DNA of 64,000 nucleotides, from contig NZ_AP027060.1 in assembly GCF_030295325.1 (NCBI RefSeq), positions 124,001 to 188,000 on the forward strand, written 5' to 3'. The notes beneath the pieces were generated by a model. The model was not told the DNA's origin, did not search any database, and saw nothing but the letters and a program-made list of their open reading frames with translations. The stretch is from Haliovirga abyssi. Its GTDB lineage: Bacteria; Fusobacteriota; Fusobacteriia; Fusobacteriales; Haliovirgaceae. This document shows positions 35,848 to 45,355 of this stretch, piece by piece. A program made the translations under genes and the position numbers. Numbering within the stretch: the stretch's first letter is position 1; every line of letters begins with the position of its first letter.

Positions 35848-37434
35848 ATGTTAAATGTTATTAATGTTAGTTTGAGATTTGGAGCTAGAAAATTATTCGA
35901 AGATGTAAATATTAAATTTATGCCAGGAAATTGTTATGGTGTAATAGGAGCAAATGGTGCAGGAAAATCAACTTTTCTAAAGATTTTATCTGGAGAAATT
36001 GAATCTGATACTGGACAAATAATTACTGATCCAGGAGAAAGAATTGCCGTTTTAAAACAAGATCATTTTGAATTTGACGAAGAAAAAGTTTTACAAACAG
36101 TAATTATTGGTCATACTGAATTATGTGAAATATCAGCAAAAAAAGATGCAATATATTCTAAACCAGATTTTTCAGAAGAAGATGGAATGATTGCAGCAGA
36201 ATTAGAAGAAAGATTTGATGAGTTAAATGGATGGGATGCAGAATCAAATGCAGCAACAATATTAACCGGACTTGGAATCCCAAGAGAGTTACACGACAAA
36301 AAAATGAAAGAGTTGACTGGTTCTGAAAAAGTAAAAGTTTTATTAGCACAAGCTATTTTTGGAAATCCAGATATATTGCTATTAGATGAACCAACAAATC
36401 ATTTGGACATAAAATCTATAAGCTGGTTAGAAAATTTCTTATTAGATTTTAAAAATACATTAATTGTAGTTTCGCATGATAGACATTTTTTAAATAAAAT
36501 TTGTACACATATGGCAGATATTGATTATGGTAAAATAAAATTATATGTTGGAAATTATGATTTTTGGTATAAATCTAGTCAATTAGCATTGCAATTAGCT
36601 AAAAATCAAAATAAGAAAAAGGAAGAAAAAGCAAAAGAATTAAGAGAGTTTATCGCAAGATTTAGTTCTAATGCATCAAAAGCAAAACAAGCTACATCTA
36701 GAAAAAAACAATTGGAAAAATTAACTTTAGAGGATATACAACCATCAAGTAGAAAATTTCCTTACGTAGGATTTACTCAAGATAGGGAAGCTGGAAATAA
36801 TTTGCTTAAAGTTGAAAATTTATCTAAAACTATTGATGGAGTTAAAGTGTTAAATAATGTAAGTTTTACTATTGAGACAAATGATAAAGTTATTTTCTTA
36901 AGTGAAAATGAAATAGCTAAAACAACTTTATTTAAAATATTAGCAGGAGAATTAGAACCAGACGAAGGAAGTTATACTTGGGGAGTTACAACTTCTAGAT
37001 CATATTTCCCTAAAGATAATTCTAAATATTTTGAAGATAAAGATTTAAATTTATTGGATTGGCTTAGACAATTTTCTGGTAATGAGCAAACAGAAACATT
37101 TTTACGTAGCTTCTTAGGAAGAATGTTATTTACTGGAGATGAAGTTAAAAAGAAAGTAAATGTTTTATCTGGAGGAGAAAAAGTTAGATGTATGTTAGCT
37201 AAAATGATGATAAAAAATGCAAATGTCTTATTATTAGATGAGCCAAATAATCATTTAGATCTAGAATCAATTACAGCTTTAAATAATGGATTGATCGCTT
37301 TTCCTGGAACGATTTTATTAATTGGACATGATCATCAATTTATAGAAACTATTTGTAATAGAGTTATTGAAATTAAAAAAGAAGGGGTTACTAATCAAGA
37401 AATAGAATTTGATGAGTATCTTAATAAAAAATAA
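35848..37434 (+). CDS. ABC-F ATPase, YbiT/YkpA-like translation factor
   Basis: A 528-residue soluble protein with two ABC domains and no membrane part, as in ribosome-associated ABC-F proteins. Domain 1: Walker A GANGAGKST, signature LTGSEKVKV, Walker B LLLDEPTNHLD. Domain 2: a degenerate Walker A (SENEIAKTTLF, with only the Lys kept in context), signature LSGGEKVRCML, Walker B LLLDEPNNHLD. A basic interdomain linker lies at ~245-300. The WGVTTSRSYFPKDN stretch near 395 is typical of the YbiT/YkpA branch. The ATG at 35848 follows GGAGG. ABC-F proteins act in the ribosomal E site; a regulated leader precedes it. Confidence 0.9.
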   Translation: MLNVINVSLRFGARKLFEDVNIKFMPGNCYGVIGANGAGKSTFLKILSGEIESDTGQIITDPGERIAVLKQDHFEFDEEKVLQTVIIGHTELCEISAKKDAIYSKPDFSEEDGMIAAELEERFDELNGWDAESNAATILTGLGIPRELHDKKMKELTGSEKVKVLLAQAIFGNPDILLLDEPTNHLDIKSISWLENFLLDFKNTLIVVSHDRHFLNKICTHMADIDYGKIKLYVGNYDFWYKSSQLALQLAKNQNKKKEEKAKELREFIARFSSNASKAKQATSRKKQLEKLTLEDIQPSSRKFPYVGFTQDREAGNNLLKVENLSKTIDGVKVLNNVSFTIETNDKVIFLSENEIAKTTLFKILAGELEPDEGSYTWGVTTSRSYFPKDNSKYFEDKDLNLLDWLRQFSGNEQTETFLRSFLGRMLFTGDEVKKKVNVLSGGEKVRCMLAKMMIKNANVLLLDEPNNHLDLESITALNNGLIAFPGTILLIGHDHQFIETICNRVIEIKKEGVTNQEIEFDEYLNKK

Positions 37435-37507
37435 TAATAGTAGATTATATTTTTAAAACATAACATACATTATCGGACGTAATATGTTTGGAAAGTTATA
37501 AATAAAA

Positions 37508-37545
37508 AAATCTCTGGAGATTAATTTTTCCAGAGATTTTTTTAT
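37508..37545 (+). terminator. Rho-independent terminator of the ABC-F gene
   Basis: AAATCTCTGG and CCAGAGATTT form a clean stem followed by TTTT-ATTT. Confidence 0.9.
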
Positions 37546-37550
37546 TTATT

Positions 37551-37686
37551 AGTAAAGTATAAATTTATTCAGAAAATAAGCTACGCTGTTTTTTTAATAT
37601 GCGATTTTTCAAGGCAAAATTTTTCAGAAACCAAAAATTCAGAAAAATATTTATGCTCTACGAGATGAAGTGTAGCTCATTTTTTT
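37551..37686. repeat. R1 palindromic repeat, copy b (full length)
   Basis: Begins AGTAAAGTATAAATTTATTC and ends near GAAGTGTAGCTCATTTTTTT. The right arm has changed to TGAGC, which supplies the stop codon of the DUF3783 gene at 37677. Confidence 0.85.
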
Positions 37687-38105
37687 GTTTTATTTTTTCT
37701 TCTTTCCTCAAATGCTTTTTTTTCAGCCATCAATTCTTTTATTAAATCAGAAAATTTCCATTTTTTAGAAGTTTCTGTTACTGCTGCAAATAACGGTCTA
37801 TTTAAATTTAAAGTTTTAAATTCTTGTACAAAATTATGCAACTCACTATCAGATACAGCATTAAAAATAATTGCCTTTTCTTCAATGCCTTTGTCAACAT
37901 CATTATTATTTTTGATTTCATTGACTAAATCTTCTAATGTTAAAGTTACTTCTTGTGATTCAATTTTTAAAATTTTGTCTATTCCTATTTTTTTAGTATA
38001 TGAAGATATTTTTTCAAATTCATTGTCATTATATCCATAAACTAATATACAATTTTTACCTTCTGGTCTTTCTGTAATTTCATCATTTATTCTTTCGAAT
38101 GACAT
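37677..38105 (-). CDS. DUF3783 family protein
   Basis: A 142-residue soluble protein matching DUF3783, a small uncharacterised family common in clostridia and fusobacteria: an N-terminal ILVYGYNDNEFEKISSYTKK strand-helix, a middle helical part, and the C-terminal FAAVTETSKKWKFSDLIKEL signature. The ATG at 38105 follows GGAGGA; an earlier in-frame ATG is probably not used. The tail is basic (ERRKNKTKK) and the stop is contributed by repeat R1. No partner is evident. Confidence 0.8.
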   Translation of the reverse strand: MSFERINDEITERPEGKNCILVYGYNDNEFEKISSYTKKIGIDKILKIESQEVTLTLEDLVNEIKNNNDVDKGIEEKAIIFNAVSDSELHNFVQEFKTLNLNRPLFAAVTETSKKWKFSDLIKELMAEKKAFEERRKNKTKK

Positions 38106-38186
38106 TTTATATTCCTCCATCCATTTTTTTCTAAAGCCATATAACTCCTATAATTATTATATCATAAGATTATATTTATAACAACT

Positions 38187-38825
38187 TCATTTTAAATAAA
38201 TATAAATAACAAGGAAATGAAAAAGACTTCCTAACATAACAAAAATATGCCATACTGCATGATGAAATTTAAAAAGTGAAAAAATAAAAAATATTGTTCC
38301 AACAGTATATGATATTCCTCCTGCTACAAGCAAATAAATTCCAATTGGATCAAGAGAAGCTGCTAACGGTTTTATAGATAAAACTATAGCCCATCCCATT
38401 AAAATATAAATAAGAGTAGCAAATGCCACAAATTTATCTATCCAAATACTTTTAAATATAATCCCTAAAATTGCAAGTCCCCATTGAACAATAAGTATTG
38501 TCCAACCTATTTTACCTCTTAATATTGTAAGGCAAAATGGAGTATAGGTTCCTGCAATTAATATATATATAGACAAATGATCAAATCTTTGGAAAACTCT
38601 TTTAGTAGTTCCTCTTGGGAAAGCATGATATAAGGTTGACATTGTATACAATATAATAAGACTCGTGCCAAATATAGTATAACTAACTATATGCCAACTA
38701 TCGCCTATATGTATGGATTTAATTATAAGTAAAACTAAAGCTAATATTGAGATTATTGCTCCAATTCCGTGAAGAACAGAACTGGCTATCTCTTCTCCTA
38801 ATGTAAATTTTTCTGCTATTTTCAT
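38187..38825 (-). CDS. Hemolysin III / PAQR family membrane protein
   Basis: A 212-residue integral membrane protein with seven predicted helices, of the hemolysin III/YqfA (PAQR-related) family. Family marks: GEEIASSVLHGIGA at ~10-23, STLYHAFPRG near 63-72, FQRFDHLSIYILIAGTYTP near 78-97 and a C-terminal HHAVWHIFVMLGSLFHF. The His/Asp/Ser positions resemble the metal site of PAQR receptors. These proteins are linked to membrane homeostasis in bacteria; haemolytic activity is not generally shown. It starts after GGCGGGAG. No operon partner is obvious. Confidence 0.9.
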   Translation of the reverse strand: MKIAEKFTLGEEIASSVLHGIGAIISILALVLLIIKSIHIGDSWHIVSYTIFGTSLIILYTMSTLYHAFPRGTTKRVFQRFDHLSIYILIAGTYTPFCLTILRGKIGWTILIVQWGLAILGIIFKSIWIDKFVAFATLIYILMGWAIVLSIKPLAASLDPIGIYLLVAGGISYTVGTIFFIFSLFKFHHAVWHIFVMLGSLFHFLVIYIYLK

Positions 38826-38898
38826 CTGTTTCTCCCGCCTTTCTAAAATTTTTAATAATTAAAATTATTTAAAATCAACACTATTATTTAATATGACC

Positions 38899-38930
38899 AG
38901 TAAATTTATTCAGAAAATAAAATATTACGC
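38899..38930. repeat. R1 fragment
   Basis: AGTAAATTTATTCAGAAAATAA followed by a short degraded stretch with TACGC corresponds to the left end of R1 only. Confidence 0.5.
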
Positions 38931-38986
38931 TCTTTAATATATAATTATGATATTTTATACTGTAATTTTGAATTTTATTATATTTT

Positions 38987-39730
38987 TTATTCTAACCATT
39001 TTTTTTCTATTTTTTCTAAAACCCCCTCTTTTTTCATCTCATCCAAAGTTTTTTGCCAAGAACTAATTGTTTCATCGGGAGTATCTTTTGAAAATGCAAT
39101 ATAAGCTGAAACAGTTGTAAATGTATATAATTTTTTTACATCATTTAAAGAGTATCCAGCTTTTTCTACAATTGATTTTATAGTCGTATTAGTAAAAATC
39201 ATTACATCGTATCTACCACCCATCAGTTTTTTTGTATTAAGAATATTATTAACTGCTGAATCTAAATTGTTAAAGCCTCTTTTTTTTAATAATTGTTCTT
39301 CAAAAGAGTCTCTAAAAACACCAATCCTTTTTAGTTTCTTTGCATCATTTATTGAATTAATTATAATTTTAGAATTTTTTTTCCCATAAAAGCTTACTTC
39401 CATTTTATAGATTGGACCAACCCATTTGAAAAGATTTTCTCTTTCTTTTATTCTTGCCACAGAAAAAAGTACATAATTTGGGTGATGTAAAGTCATTCTA
39501 TATCCACGAACCCAAGGCCAAACTTTTATATTATCTGGAATATTTTTTCGTTTAAGCATTTCTCTAACGATTTCCACAGCCAACCCTGCAGGTTTTCCAT
39601 TTTTTAAAAAACTTATAGGAGGATAATTCTCCTCAGCAATAAAATTTAAATTACTTTCTGAACTTGAAATAATAGTTAGGGTAAAAAAAAGAATTAAGAA
39701 TATATAGCTTTTTTTCATAGAAAATTTCAT
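38987..39730 (-). CDS. Periplasmic solute-binding protein, family 3-like
   Basis: A 247-residue exported protein: signal peptide to about residue 26, then the two-lobed SBP_bac_3 fold opening FIAEENYPPISFLKNGKPAG, with the PAGLAVEIVREML helix, a WVGPIYKMEVSFYGKK hinge strand, and the closing MKKEGVLEKIEKKW helix. It is short compared with transporter-linked members. No permease or ATPase gene is nearby, so it may work with a remote transporter or act in sensing. It starts after AAAGGAGATGA and lies 63 bases downstream of the second barrel gene on the same strand. Confidence 0.8.
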   Translation of the reverse strand: MKFSMKKSYIFLILFFTLTIISSSESNLNFIAEENYPPISFLKNGKPAGLAVEIVREMLKRKNIPDNIKVWPWVRGYRMTLHHPNYVLFSVARIKERENLFKWVGPIYKMEVSFYGKKNSKIIINSINDAKKLKRIGVFRDSFEEQLLKKRGFNNLDSAVNNILNTKKLMGGRYDVMIFTNTTIKSIVEKAGYSLNDVKKLYTFTTVSAYIAFSKDTPDETISSWQKTLDEMKKEGVLEKIEKKWLE

Positions 39731-39793
39731 TTAAATCATCTCCTTTTTTTATTTTAATATATCTACTTATTGGCAATACAACATCTATAACAA

Positions 39794-40822
39794 TTAAAAT
39801 GTTATTTTCATATTAAAATCAATTCCATAACTTCCAACTTCTGATTTTGCCATTCCATATTCTGTATCATCTTCTCCAATTAATAAATACGGAGATATTG
39901 AAATTCCAATATTATCATCATATAGATAATTTAAAACTCCGCCTAAAATATTACTATAGTCATCTAAATTTAAAAAATCAAATCCGCTTAAAGATGTCTG
40001 CTCGTTCAAATCATATTTTAAAGATGGTACAAAATAATGATGTGCTAAATTTTTCCCGTAAGCTGCCAAAATATAGGTATACATCTCTTTTTTATTTTCG
40101 CCAAATCCATTATAATAATATTCTATATTTACATATAATTTATCAAAATAATTGTCCATTCCAACTACCATTTTCATTTTAGATTGATCTGTATAGTAAG
40201 CACTTTCACTCCAAATTCCATAATCTAATTTTGGAATGCTTCCTGCTATAGTTCCACCTAAAATTAAGTCTTTCTTTTCTGAAATATCTTTACTTTTTTT
40301 TATGATAACTCCTTCAACAGAAAAATCTTTAATAAAAGTTTTATACTTAATTCCAACCTCATCATTTTCCATACTATTATCTTTTTTTATAGCATAAATA
40401 GCTTGTAAATTGCTATTTTCATTATTATAATATGTCATAATGATACTATCTCTTCCATCTTTTAAATAATTTGTATCAAATGCTGCTCCAATTGGTTTTG
40501 AATTAAATATGTCAATTGGATTAAAATTATATCCTACTCCCCATCCTATTCTATTCCTTCCAATTTCCAATACAAATTTATCAAAATCAAATTTTATTTT
40601 TGCCATATCAATTTTATTTATATTATCTCCAAAACTATATTCTCCATCTAAAGTGTAGTTTTTTTCTCCTTCAAAATTAAATAAAACTTTCCCTTTAACT
40701 TCACTTTGATTACCTGCTTTTTCTGTATAAGAATTATGTAAATTTAATTCAGTTGTAAAATCAGCTGCATTAATTATTATTAAACTCATAAAAAAAATCA
40801 AGGTTATTATATTTTTTTTCAT
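39794..40822 (-). CDS. Outer-membrane beta-barrel protein (set 2 counterpart)
   Basis: A 342-residue exported protein with signal peptide (FFMSLIIINAA, cleavage near residue 19). It has many short alternating strands, a GRNRIGWGVGYNFNPIDIFN segment resembling GKQIISWGRSDGINPTDN of the 30964 protein, and a C-terminal ITF. Both features point to a related barrel family, though overall similarity must be tested. It lies downstream of the second MMPL/LolA-like pair, separated by an EFR1 gene and two repeats, so co-transcription is uncertain. It starts after AGGAGATGA. Confidence 0.68.
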   Translation of the reverse strand: MKKNIITLIFFMSLIIINAADFTTELNLHNSYTEKAGNQSEVKGKVLFNFEGEKNYTLDGEYSFGDNINKIDMAKIKFDFDKFVLEIGRNRIGWGVGYNFNPIDIFNSKPIGAAFDTNYLKDGRDSIIMTYYNNENSNLQAIYAIKKDNSMENDEVGIKYKTFIKDFSVEGVIIKKSKDISEKKDLILGGTIAGSIPKLDYGIWSESAYYTDQSKMKMVVGMDNYFDKLYVNIEYYYNGFGENKKEMYTYILAAYGKNLAHHYFVPSLKYDLNEQTSLSGFDFLNLDDYSNILGGVLNYLYDDNIGISISPYLLIGEDDTEYGMAKSEVGSYGIDFNMKITF

Positions 40823-40873
40823 TAGATTTCATCTCCTAATAATTATAATTATAATATAAATTTAAAATTTATA

Positions 40874-41650
40874 TTATTTTAAAAATAATTCTAAATTTAC
40901 TGCTTTATATTGTGTTGTTTCTTTTTTATTTAACAGTATTGCATTTTGAGGGCAGAATGCAATACATCTCATACAACTTTCACAACCATCTACTTTTATT
41001 GGATATTCTCCTTTGTTAAATCTTATACTATTTGTTGGACAAAGTTTTGCACATAGCCCACATTTTATACATTTGTCATTATTTATAGATACTGTTTTTT
41101 GTATAGAATTCCATATAAATTGTCTGTTGTTAATATATTTAACAACATCAGATACCCCTGGAACTCTACCCCAATTGCTTTTTTCCTCAACTAAATCTTT
41201 CGCAAAATCTTTTGCTTTCTTTAAACTTTTTTCCACTTTTTTTCTATTTACTTCCTCTTCTTTTGGTTTTGAATAATTCGAAGGCATAATAAACTCTTTC
41301 GCACCAATACATTCATATCCTTTTTTTGATAAAATATTTTTTAATGGGCCAACAACTCCTCCTGAAAATCCAGCTAGAGTATCTATCATAAATATTTTTG
41401 TATTTTTTGATTCTAAATTAGGTAATCTATCTATAAAATTCCATACTAATGGATAAGTTGCTTGTACTGCCACAGGAAAAGCTAAGCCTATAATTTTATC
41501 TGTATCTATATTTTTCGGATTGCTTTTCTCAATTTTAAATAAATTTACTTTTATATTAAATTTTTCCAACTCTTCTTTTAATTCATTTGTTATCAAATAC
41601 GTATTTCCTGTCCCTGAAAACCAATATATATCTATATCTTTTTTTAGCAC
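40874..41650 (-). CDS. EFR1 family flavodoxin-ferredoxin fusion
   Basis: A ~258-residue cytoplasmic redox protein: an N-terminal flavodoxin domain with the FMN phosphate loop FSGTGNTYLI near residue 13, and a C-terminal pair of 4Fe-4S motifs (CIKCGLCAKLCP and CESCMRCIAFCP). This is the EFR1 arrangement common in anaerobes, of unknown electron partner. The GTG at 41650 is about 10 bases after GGAA, a better distance than the in-frame GTG at 41659. It sits between the barrel gene and the LolA-like/MMPL pair, separated from the latter by two R1 copies. Confidence 0.85.
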   Translation of the reverse strand: MLKKDIDIYWFSGTGNTYLITNELKEELEKFNIKVNLFKIEKSNPKNIDTDKIIGLAFPVAVQATYPLVWNFIDRLPNLESKNTKIFMIDTLAGFSGGVVGPLKNILSKKGYECIGAKEFIMPSNYSKPKEEEVNRKKVEKSLKKAKDFAKDLVEEKSNWGRVPGVSDVVKYINNRQFIWNSIQKTVSINNDKCIKCGLCAKLCPTNSIRFNKGEYPIKVDGCESCMRCIAFCPQNAILLNKKETTQYKAVNLELFLK

Positions 41651-41688
41651 AATAGCCACTTCCTTTATATATATTTTTTATTTCTAAA

Positions 41689-41796
41689 TAAAGTATAAAT
41701 TTATTCAGAAAATAAGCTATATCATTTTTTTAATATGCGATTTTTCAAGACAAAATTTTTAAACTTTACCAGATAAAACGTAACTTATTTTTTTAT
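41689..41796. repeat. R1 repeat, copy c (internally deleted)
   Basis: Left end AAGTATAAATTTATTCAG and right end AACGTAACTTATTTTTTT are kept, but about 27 bases of the interior are missing and the arms have decayed. It stands head-to-tail with copy d. Confidence 0.75.
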
Positions 41797-41801
41797 TTAC
41801 T

Positions 41802-41941
41802 AGGAAAGTATAAATTTGTCTAGAAAATAAGCTACGCCATTTTTTTGAAATATGCGATTTTTCAAAGCGAAATTTTTCAGAAGCCAAAAATTTTGAAAAA
41901 CATTTATGTTCTACCAGATGAAGCGTAGCTTATTTTTTTAT
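41802..41941. repeat. R1 repeat, copy d (full length)
   Basis: AGAAAATAAGCTACGCC to GAAGCGTAGCTTATTTTTTT with intact arms. Its right edge reaches the stop codon of the LolA-like gene at 41941. Confidence 0.85.
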
Positions 41942-42666
41942 TATCTTTTTAAATTCCTTTCAGAAAATATAGAATCTTTAATTTTTATACCTAATTTTAT
42001 ACTAGATTCATCTGTAATCATTTCAGTAGATTTTCCTGTTAAAATATCTCTCATTTCTATATGTAAAGGAATCATTATTTTATCAATCTTTTTAATATCA
42101 CTGCTTATTAGCTCCTTATATTTAATTTCATTATCATTATAATACTCTATTTTTTCATCAATATACTTATCTTTTAAAATATATGCAATTAAGTATTTAA
42201 ACTTTTTATCTTTAATAGGGACCATTTTTATTACATAATATTTATTAGTAGTTTTTTGTAATTCACTTTTAAAATCATTTACAAAATCAATTGTCATATC
42301 TTCATAACTAAAACTACTTCCCATCATACTTCCTTTTTTAGCACTTTTTGATAATAATCTTACCCTATTAGTTCTTTTATTATAATACCAAATATTATCT
42401 CCAGAACTTAGAATAGCTGTTCCTTTTAATCTACTTGGATATGTAAATCTCATTAATTGTCTATCTTTATCTCCTTTTTTTAAGTAACTTTTAAACTTCA
42501 TTTCAGAAAGTTTTTTATTTCCCTTTTTTATTATCATGGTAGCGTCCATTTGTGATGTAGAATATTCTGTATTGTTTTTTACTTTTTGTAAAATATCTTT
42601 TGCATTTTGAGCTATTCCCAAATTAAAAATAAAAATAGTTAATAAAACTATAACTGTTTTTTTCAT
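41941..42666 (-). CDS. LolA-like outer-membrane lipoprotein-sorting protein (set 2)
   Basis: A 241-residue periplasmic carrier of the same group as the 34836 protein: signal peptide to about residue 19, then MRFTYPSRLKGTAILSSGDN and IWYYNKRTNRVRLLSKSAKKG followed by MMGSSFSYEDM. It is likely to bind an acyl-chain compound in transit. Its start overlaps the MMPL stop by four bases (42663-42666), so the two are translationally coupled, a strong sign that they work as one unit. R1 copy d abuts the stop. Confidence 0.85.
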   Translation of the reverse strand: MKKTVIVLLTIFIFNLGIAQNAKDILQKVKNNTEYSTSQMDATMIIKKGNKKLSEMKFKSYLKKGDKDRQLMRFTYPSRLKGTAILSSGDNIWYYNKRTNRVRLLSKSAKKGSMMGSSFSYEDMTIDFVNDFKSELQKTTNKYYVIKMVPIKDKKFKYLIAYILKDKYIDEKIEYYNDNEIKYKELISSDIKKIDKIMIPLHIEMRDILTGKSTEMITDESSIKLGIKIKDSIFSERNLKR

Positions 42667-45251
42667 TTTTGCTCTCCTCCCTTAATTGTTTTTTGATCGA
42701 ATATAGCCAATACACTCACCAAGAAAAATATTGTAAAGAAGTATGCAAGGACAACTCCTAAAGTAAGTAAAAGTCCAAATGTTATAAATCCTCTATATTT
42801 TGCAAGCATTAAAGTTCCAAATGCCGCAGCAGTTGTAATAGTTGTCAATAAAATTGCTTTTCCTGTGCTCTTTAATGCAATATAAAGATTATTTTCTATT
42901 CTATATCTATTAATTATATGAATTCCATCATCCACTCCAATTCCTATAATTAATGGGAGTGCAATTATATTTACTACGTTAAATTTAACACCAACCATTC
43001 CCATTATCCCCATCATACTAAATATTGTTAAAATCATAGGCAAAATAGCCATTGTAGCATATTTTATACTTCTAAAATCAATTAAGATTATAAAATATAT
43101 TACAAATACTGAAAGTAATAAAATTCTTTTTCCTTCGCTCCCTGATATATCTATAACTTTTAAATATACTAATGCTGTACCAGAAACATTTTTCCCTAAT
43201 GTTTTAAGCTCCGCAATGTGTCCTTTTTGAAAATCACTATTCCATATATCTCCTTTTGGATAAAGAGTTGTCATTATTTCTCCATTTTTACCAATGTAAT
43301 TTTCTCTTATATCTTCTGGTAAATTTTTAATAGTAATAATATTTTTGTCATTCATATTTTCTATAATGTTTTTCCATTCAGCAATAAATTTATTTTGAAA
43401 TTTTTGAAGATTCCCTTTATATTTTGCTAAATTATCTGCGAAATCTATTAATATATTACTTTTTGTAATTTCATCACATTTATTAACAAGTTTAGTTTCT
43501 CCACCCATATATGCGAGATCTGAAATTTCTATTAAATTATCATTTAATCTATATAATTCATCTTTAAGTGTTACTATATTTAATTTGTCTATCTTTTTCC
43601 CCATTAATATTTTTTTTATTTCTGCTATTTTTTTCATTCTTTTTAATTGAAGTTTTTTATCAGGTATGTAGAATGCAATACTATCAATTTGACCAACAGT
43701 AGACATATTATCAGCTTTCTCTTTTATTATCCTTGCCTCTTTTAGATTTTTACTTATAGCAATTGAATTATCTGAGGTAAATCCAAACTTATCTATTATT
43801 TTTTTATTTAATGCTATACTTTCTAATCCTTTAGCTTCAATATTCATCATATTTTTTTCAAACGAAACTTTAGGTATATTCATCCCTAAAATAACAAGTA
43901 TAACTAAAACTACAGCTAAAACTCGTTTTGGTCTGTGAATTACTATTTTTTCTAATCTATCAAATACTCTCAAATCAGTTTTTATAAGTTTTACTTTTTT
44001 ATCACCCATTTTTAAAAGTAATGTTGGTAATAAAAAAACAGCAGTAATTAAAGTAAAAACAATCCCGCTTCCTAATACTACACCAAATTCCCTAAATCCA
44101 GGAAAACTGCTTATTGAAAAAACATAAAATCCAAATGCCGTTGTAATAGAACCTGCTATAATTCCCTTCATTCCTTTTTTAAAAATTGCCTTTACAGCTT
44201 CTTTTGTAGATTTTCCATCATCTTTTTCTTCTAAAAATATGGAAATTATATGTATTGAATAATCTATACCTAGTCCAATAAGTATTGCTCCCATCATTGC
44301 AGTCATAATATTTAAATGACCAAAGACAATATATGTAAATCCCATGGCTAAAATTATTCCTATTGATAAAGGAACTATTACTAATAAAGAATATCGAATA
44401 TATCTAAATGCGGCTAAAAATATAATTATCATCAAAATTATTGAAACAGTTGTAGAAATTGTCATATCTCTATTGCTTACAACCATCTCATCTCGACTAA
44501 TTACTTGAGTTCCCGTTAGAGAAACTTTAACATTATATTTTTTTGCATTATCTTTTAAATATTTTTCTGCACTATTGACTAAATTAACCATTCCCATTAT
44601 ATCAGTACTATTAACAGCTGATTTTATAAGGAAAATCCCCATTTTTCTATCTGGAGAAATTGTATATTTTTTACCTATTAAAAATTGCTTAGCAAAATTT
44701 GTTTTAACATCTCCATTTTTCATTGCAGCAGCAAAATCTTGAATTGTATTTAAAAAAGATAACATTTGTGTTTTGTCTTTTGACATCTTTTGAGAATCTC
44801 CTGAATTAATATAACTTTCTTCAAAATTATTATTTATTCCAGCTATAAAATCTTGTAAATTTGAAGCTGTCAACATATCTTGCATATTTTCAAGGTCGTT
44901 TTGTTTTACTAATAATAAACTATTTGATTTGAGAAAATCGCTATTTAATTCATATTCAACTTTTTTTATATTTTTAATTTTTTTTAAATTTGGAGCAATA
45001 TCTCTTATATAATTTTCTATATCTTTTTCATTTCCTTCTACTCCAACAGCAATATTGTCTGTACTGGTGAAATTTTTTAATGCTTTATTGTAGATTTGAA
45101 CTAATTTTTCATTTTTAGGTAACAGATCCATCATCTGCATTCTAACTTCTAGCTTACTGGTTAAATATAAAGAAATAACAGTTGCTAAAATAAAGATAAA
45201 AATTACAAGTTTACTTCTTTTTTCAATAAATTTAAATATTTTATTAAACAT
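42663..45251 (-). CDS. MMPL/RND family transporter (set 2)
   Basis: An 862-residue inner-membrane protein with the duplicated RND topology; first helix at ~14-30, a large periplasmic loop, helices from ~265, GLGIDYSIHIISIFLE near 325 and GIGVDDGIHIINRYR near 775, which carry the Asp residues of proton-coupled RND pumps. It is about 90 residues longer than the set 1 transporter because of larger periplasmic loops. It shares an ATGA overlap with the LolA-like gene and lies downstream of TetR-2, a promoter and an operator-like site. Likely role: lipid or hydrophobic compound export. Confidence 0.88.
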   Translation of the reverse strand: MFNKIFKFIEKRSKLVIFIFILATVISLYLTSKLEVRMQMMDLLPKNEKLVQIYNKALKNFTSTDNIAVGVEGNEKDIENYIRDIAPNLKKIKNIKKVEYELNSDFLKSNSLLLVKQNDLENMQDMLTASNLQDFIAGINNNFEESYINSGDSQKMSKDKTQMLSFLNTIQDFAAAMKNGDVKTNFAKQFLIGKKYTISPDRKMGIFLIKSAVNSTDIMGMVNLVNSAEKYLKDNAKKYNVKVSLTGTQVISRDEMVVSNRDMTISTTVSIILMIIIFLAAFRYIRYSLLVIVPLSIGIILAMGFTYIVFGHLNIMTAMMGAILIGLGIDYSIHIISIFLEEKDDGKSTKEAVKAIFKKGMKGIIAGSITTAFGFYVFSISSFPGFREFGVVLGSGIVFTLITAVFLLPTLLLKMGDKKVKLIKTDLRVFDRLEKIVIHRPKRVLAVVLVILVILGMNIPKVSFEKNMMNIEAKGLESIALNKKIIDKFGFTSDNSIAISKNLKEARIIKEKADNMSTVGQIDSIAFYIPDKKLQLKRMKKIAEIKKILMGKKIDKLNIVTLKDELYRLNDNLIEISDLAYMGGETKLVNKCDEITKSNILIDFADNLAKYKGNLQKFQNKFIAEWKNIIENMNDKNIITIKNLPEDIRENYIGKNGEIMTTLYPKGDIWNSDFQKGHIAELKTLGKNVSGTALVYLKVIDISGSEGKRILLLSVFVIYFIILIDFRSIKYATMAILPMILTIFSMMGIMGMVGVKFNVVNIIALPLIIGIGVDDGIHIINRYRIENNLYIALKSTGKAILLTTITTAAAFGTLMLAKYRGFITFGLLLTLGVVLAYFFTIFFLVSVLAIFDQKTIKGGEQK

Positions 45252-45310
45252 TATAAATCCCCTCCATATTTTATTTTTTTAGAGATTGTAAAATAATAAC
45301 ATACTTAAAG

Positions 45311-45355
45311 TTTCTTAGAAAAAAGAATGACCTGTATCTATTTTCTAAGAAACAA
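45311..45355 (-). promoter_or_regulatory. Hairpin in the MMPL-2 leader
   Basis: GTTTCTTAGAAAA is exactly complementary to TTTTCTAAGAAAC (13-bp stem). It lies in the untranslated leader about 60 bases before the start codon. Confidence 0.6.
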
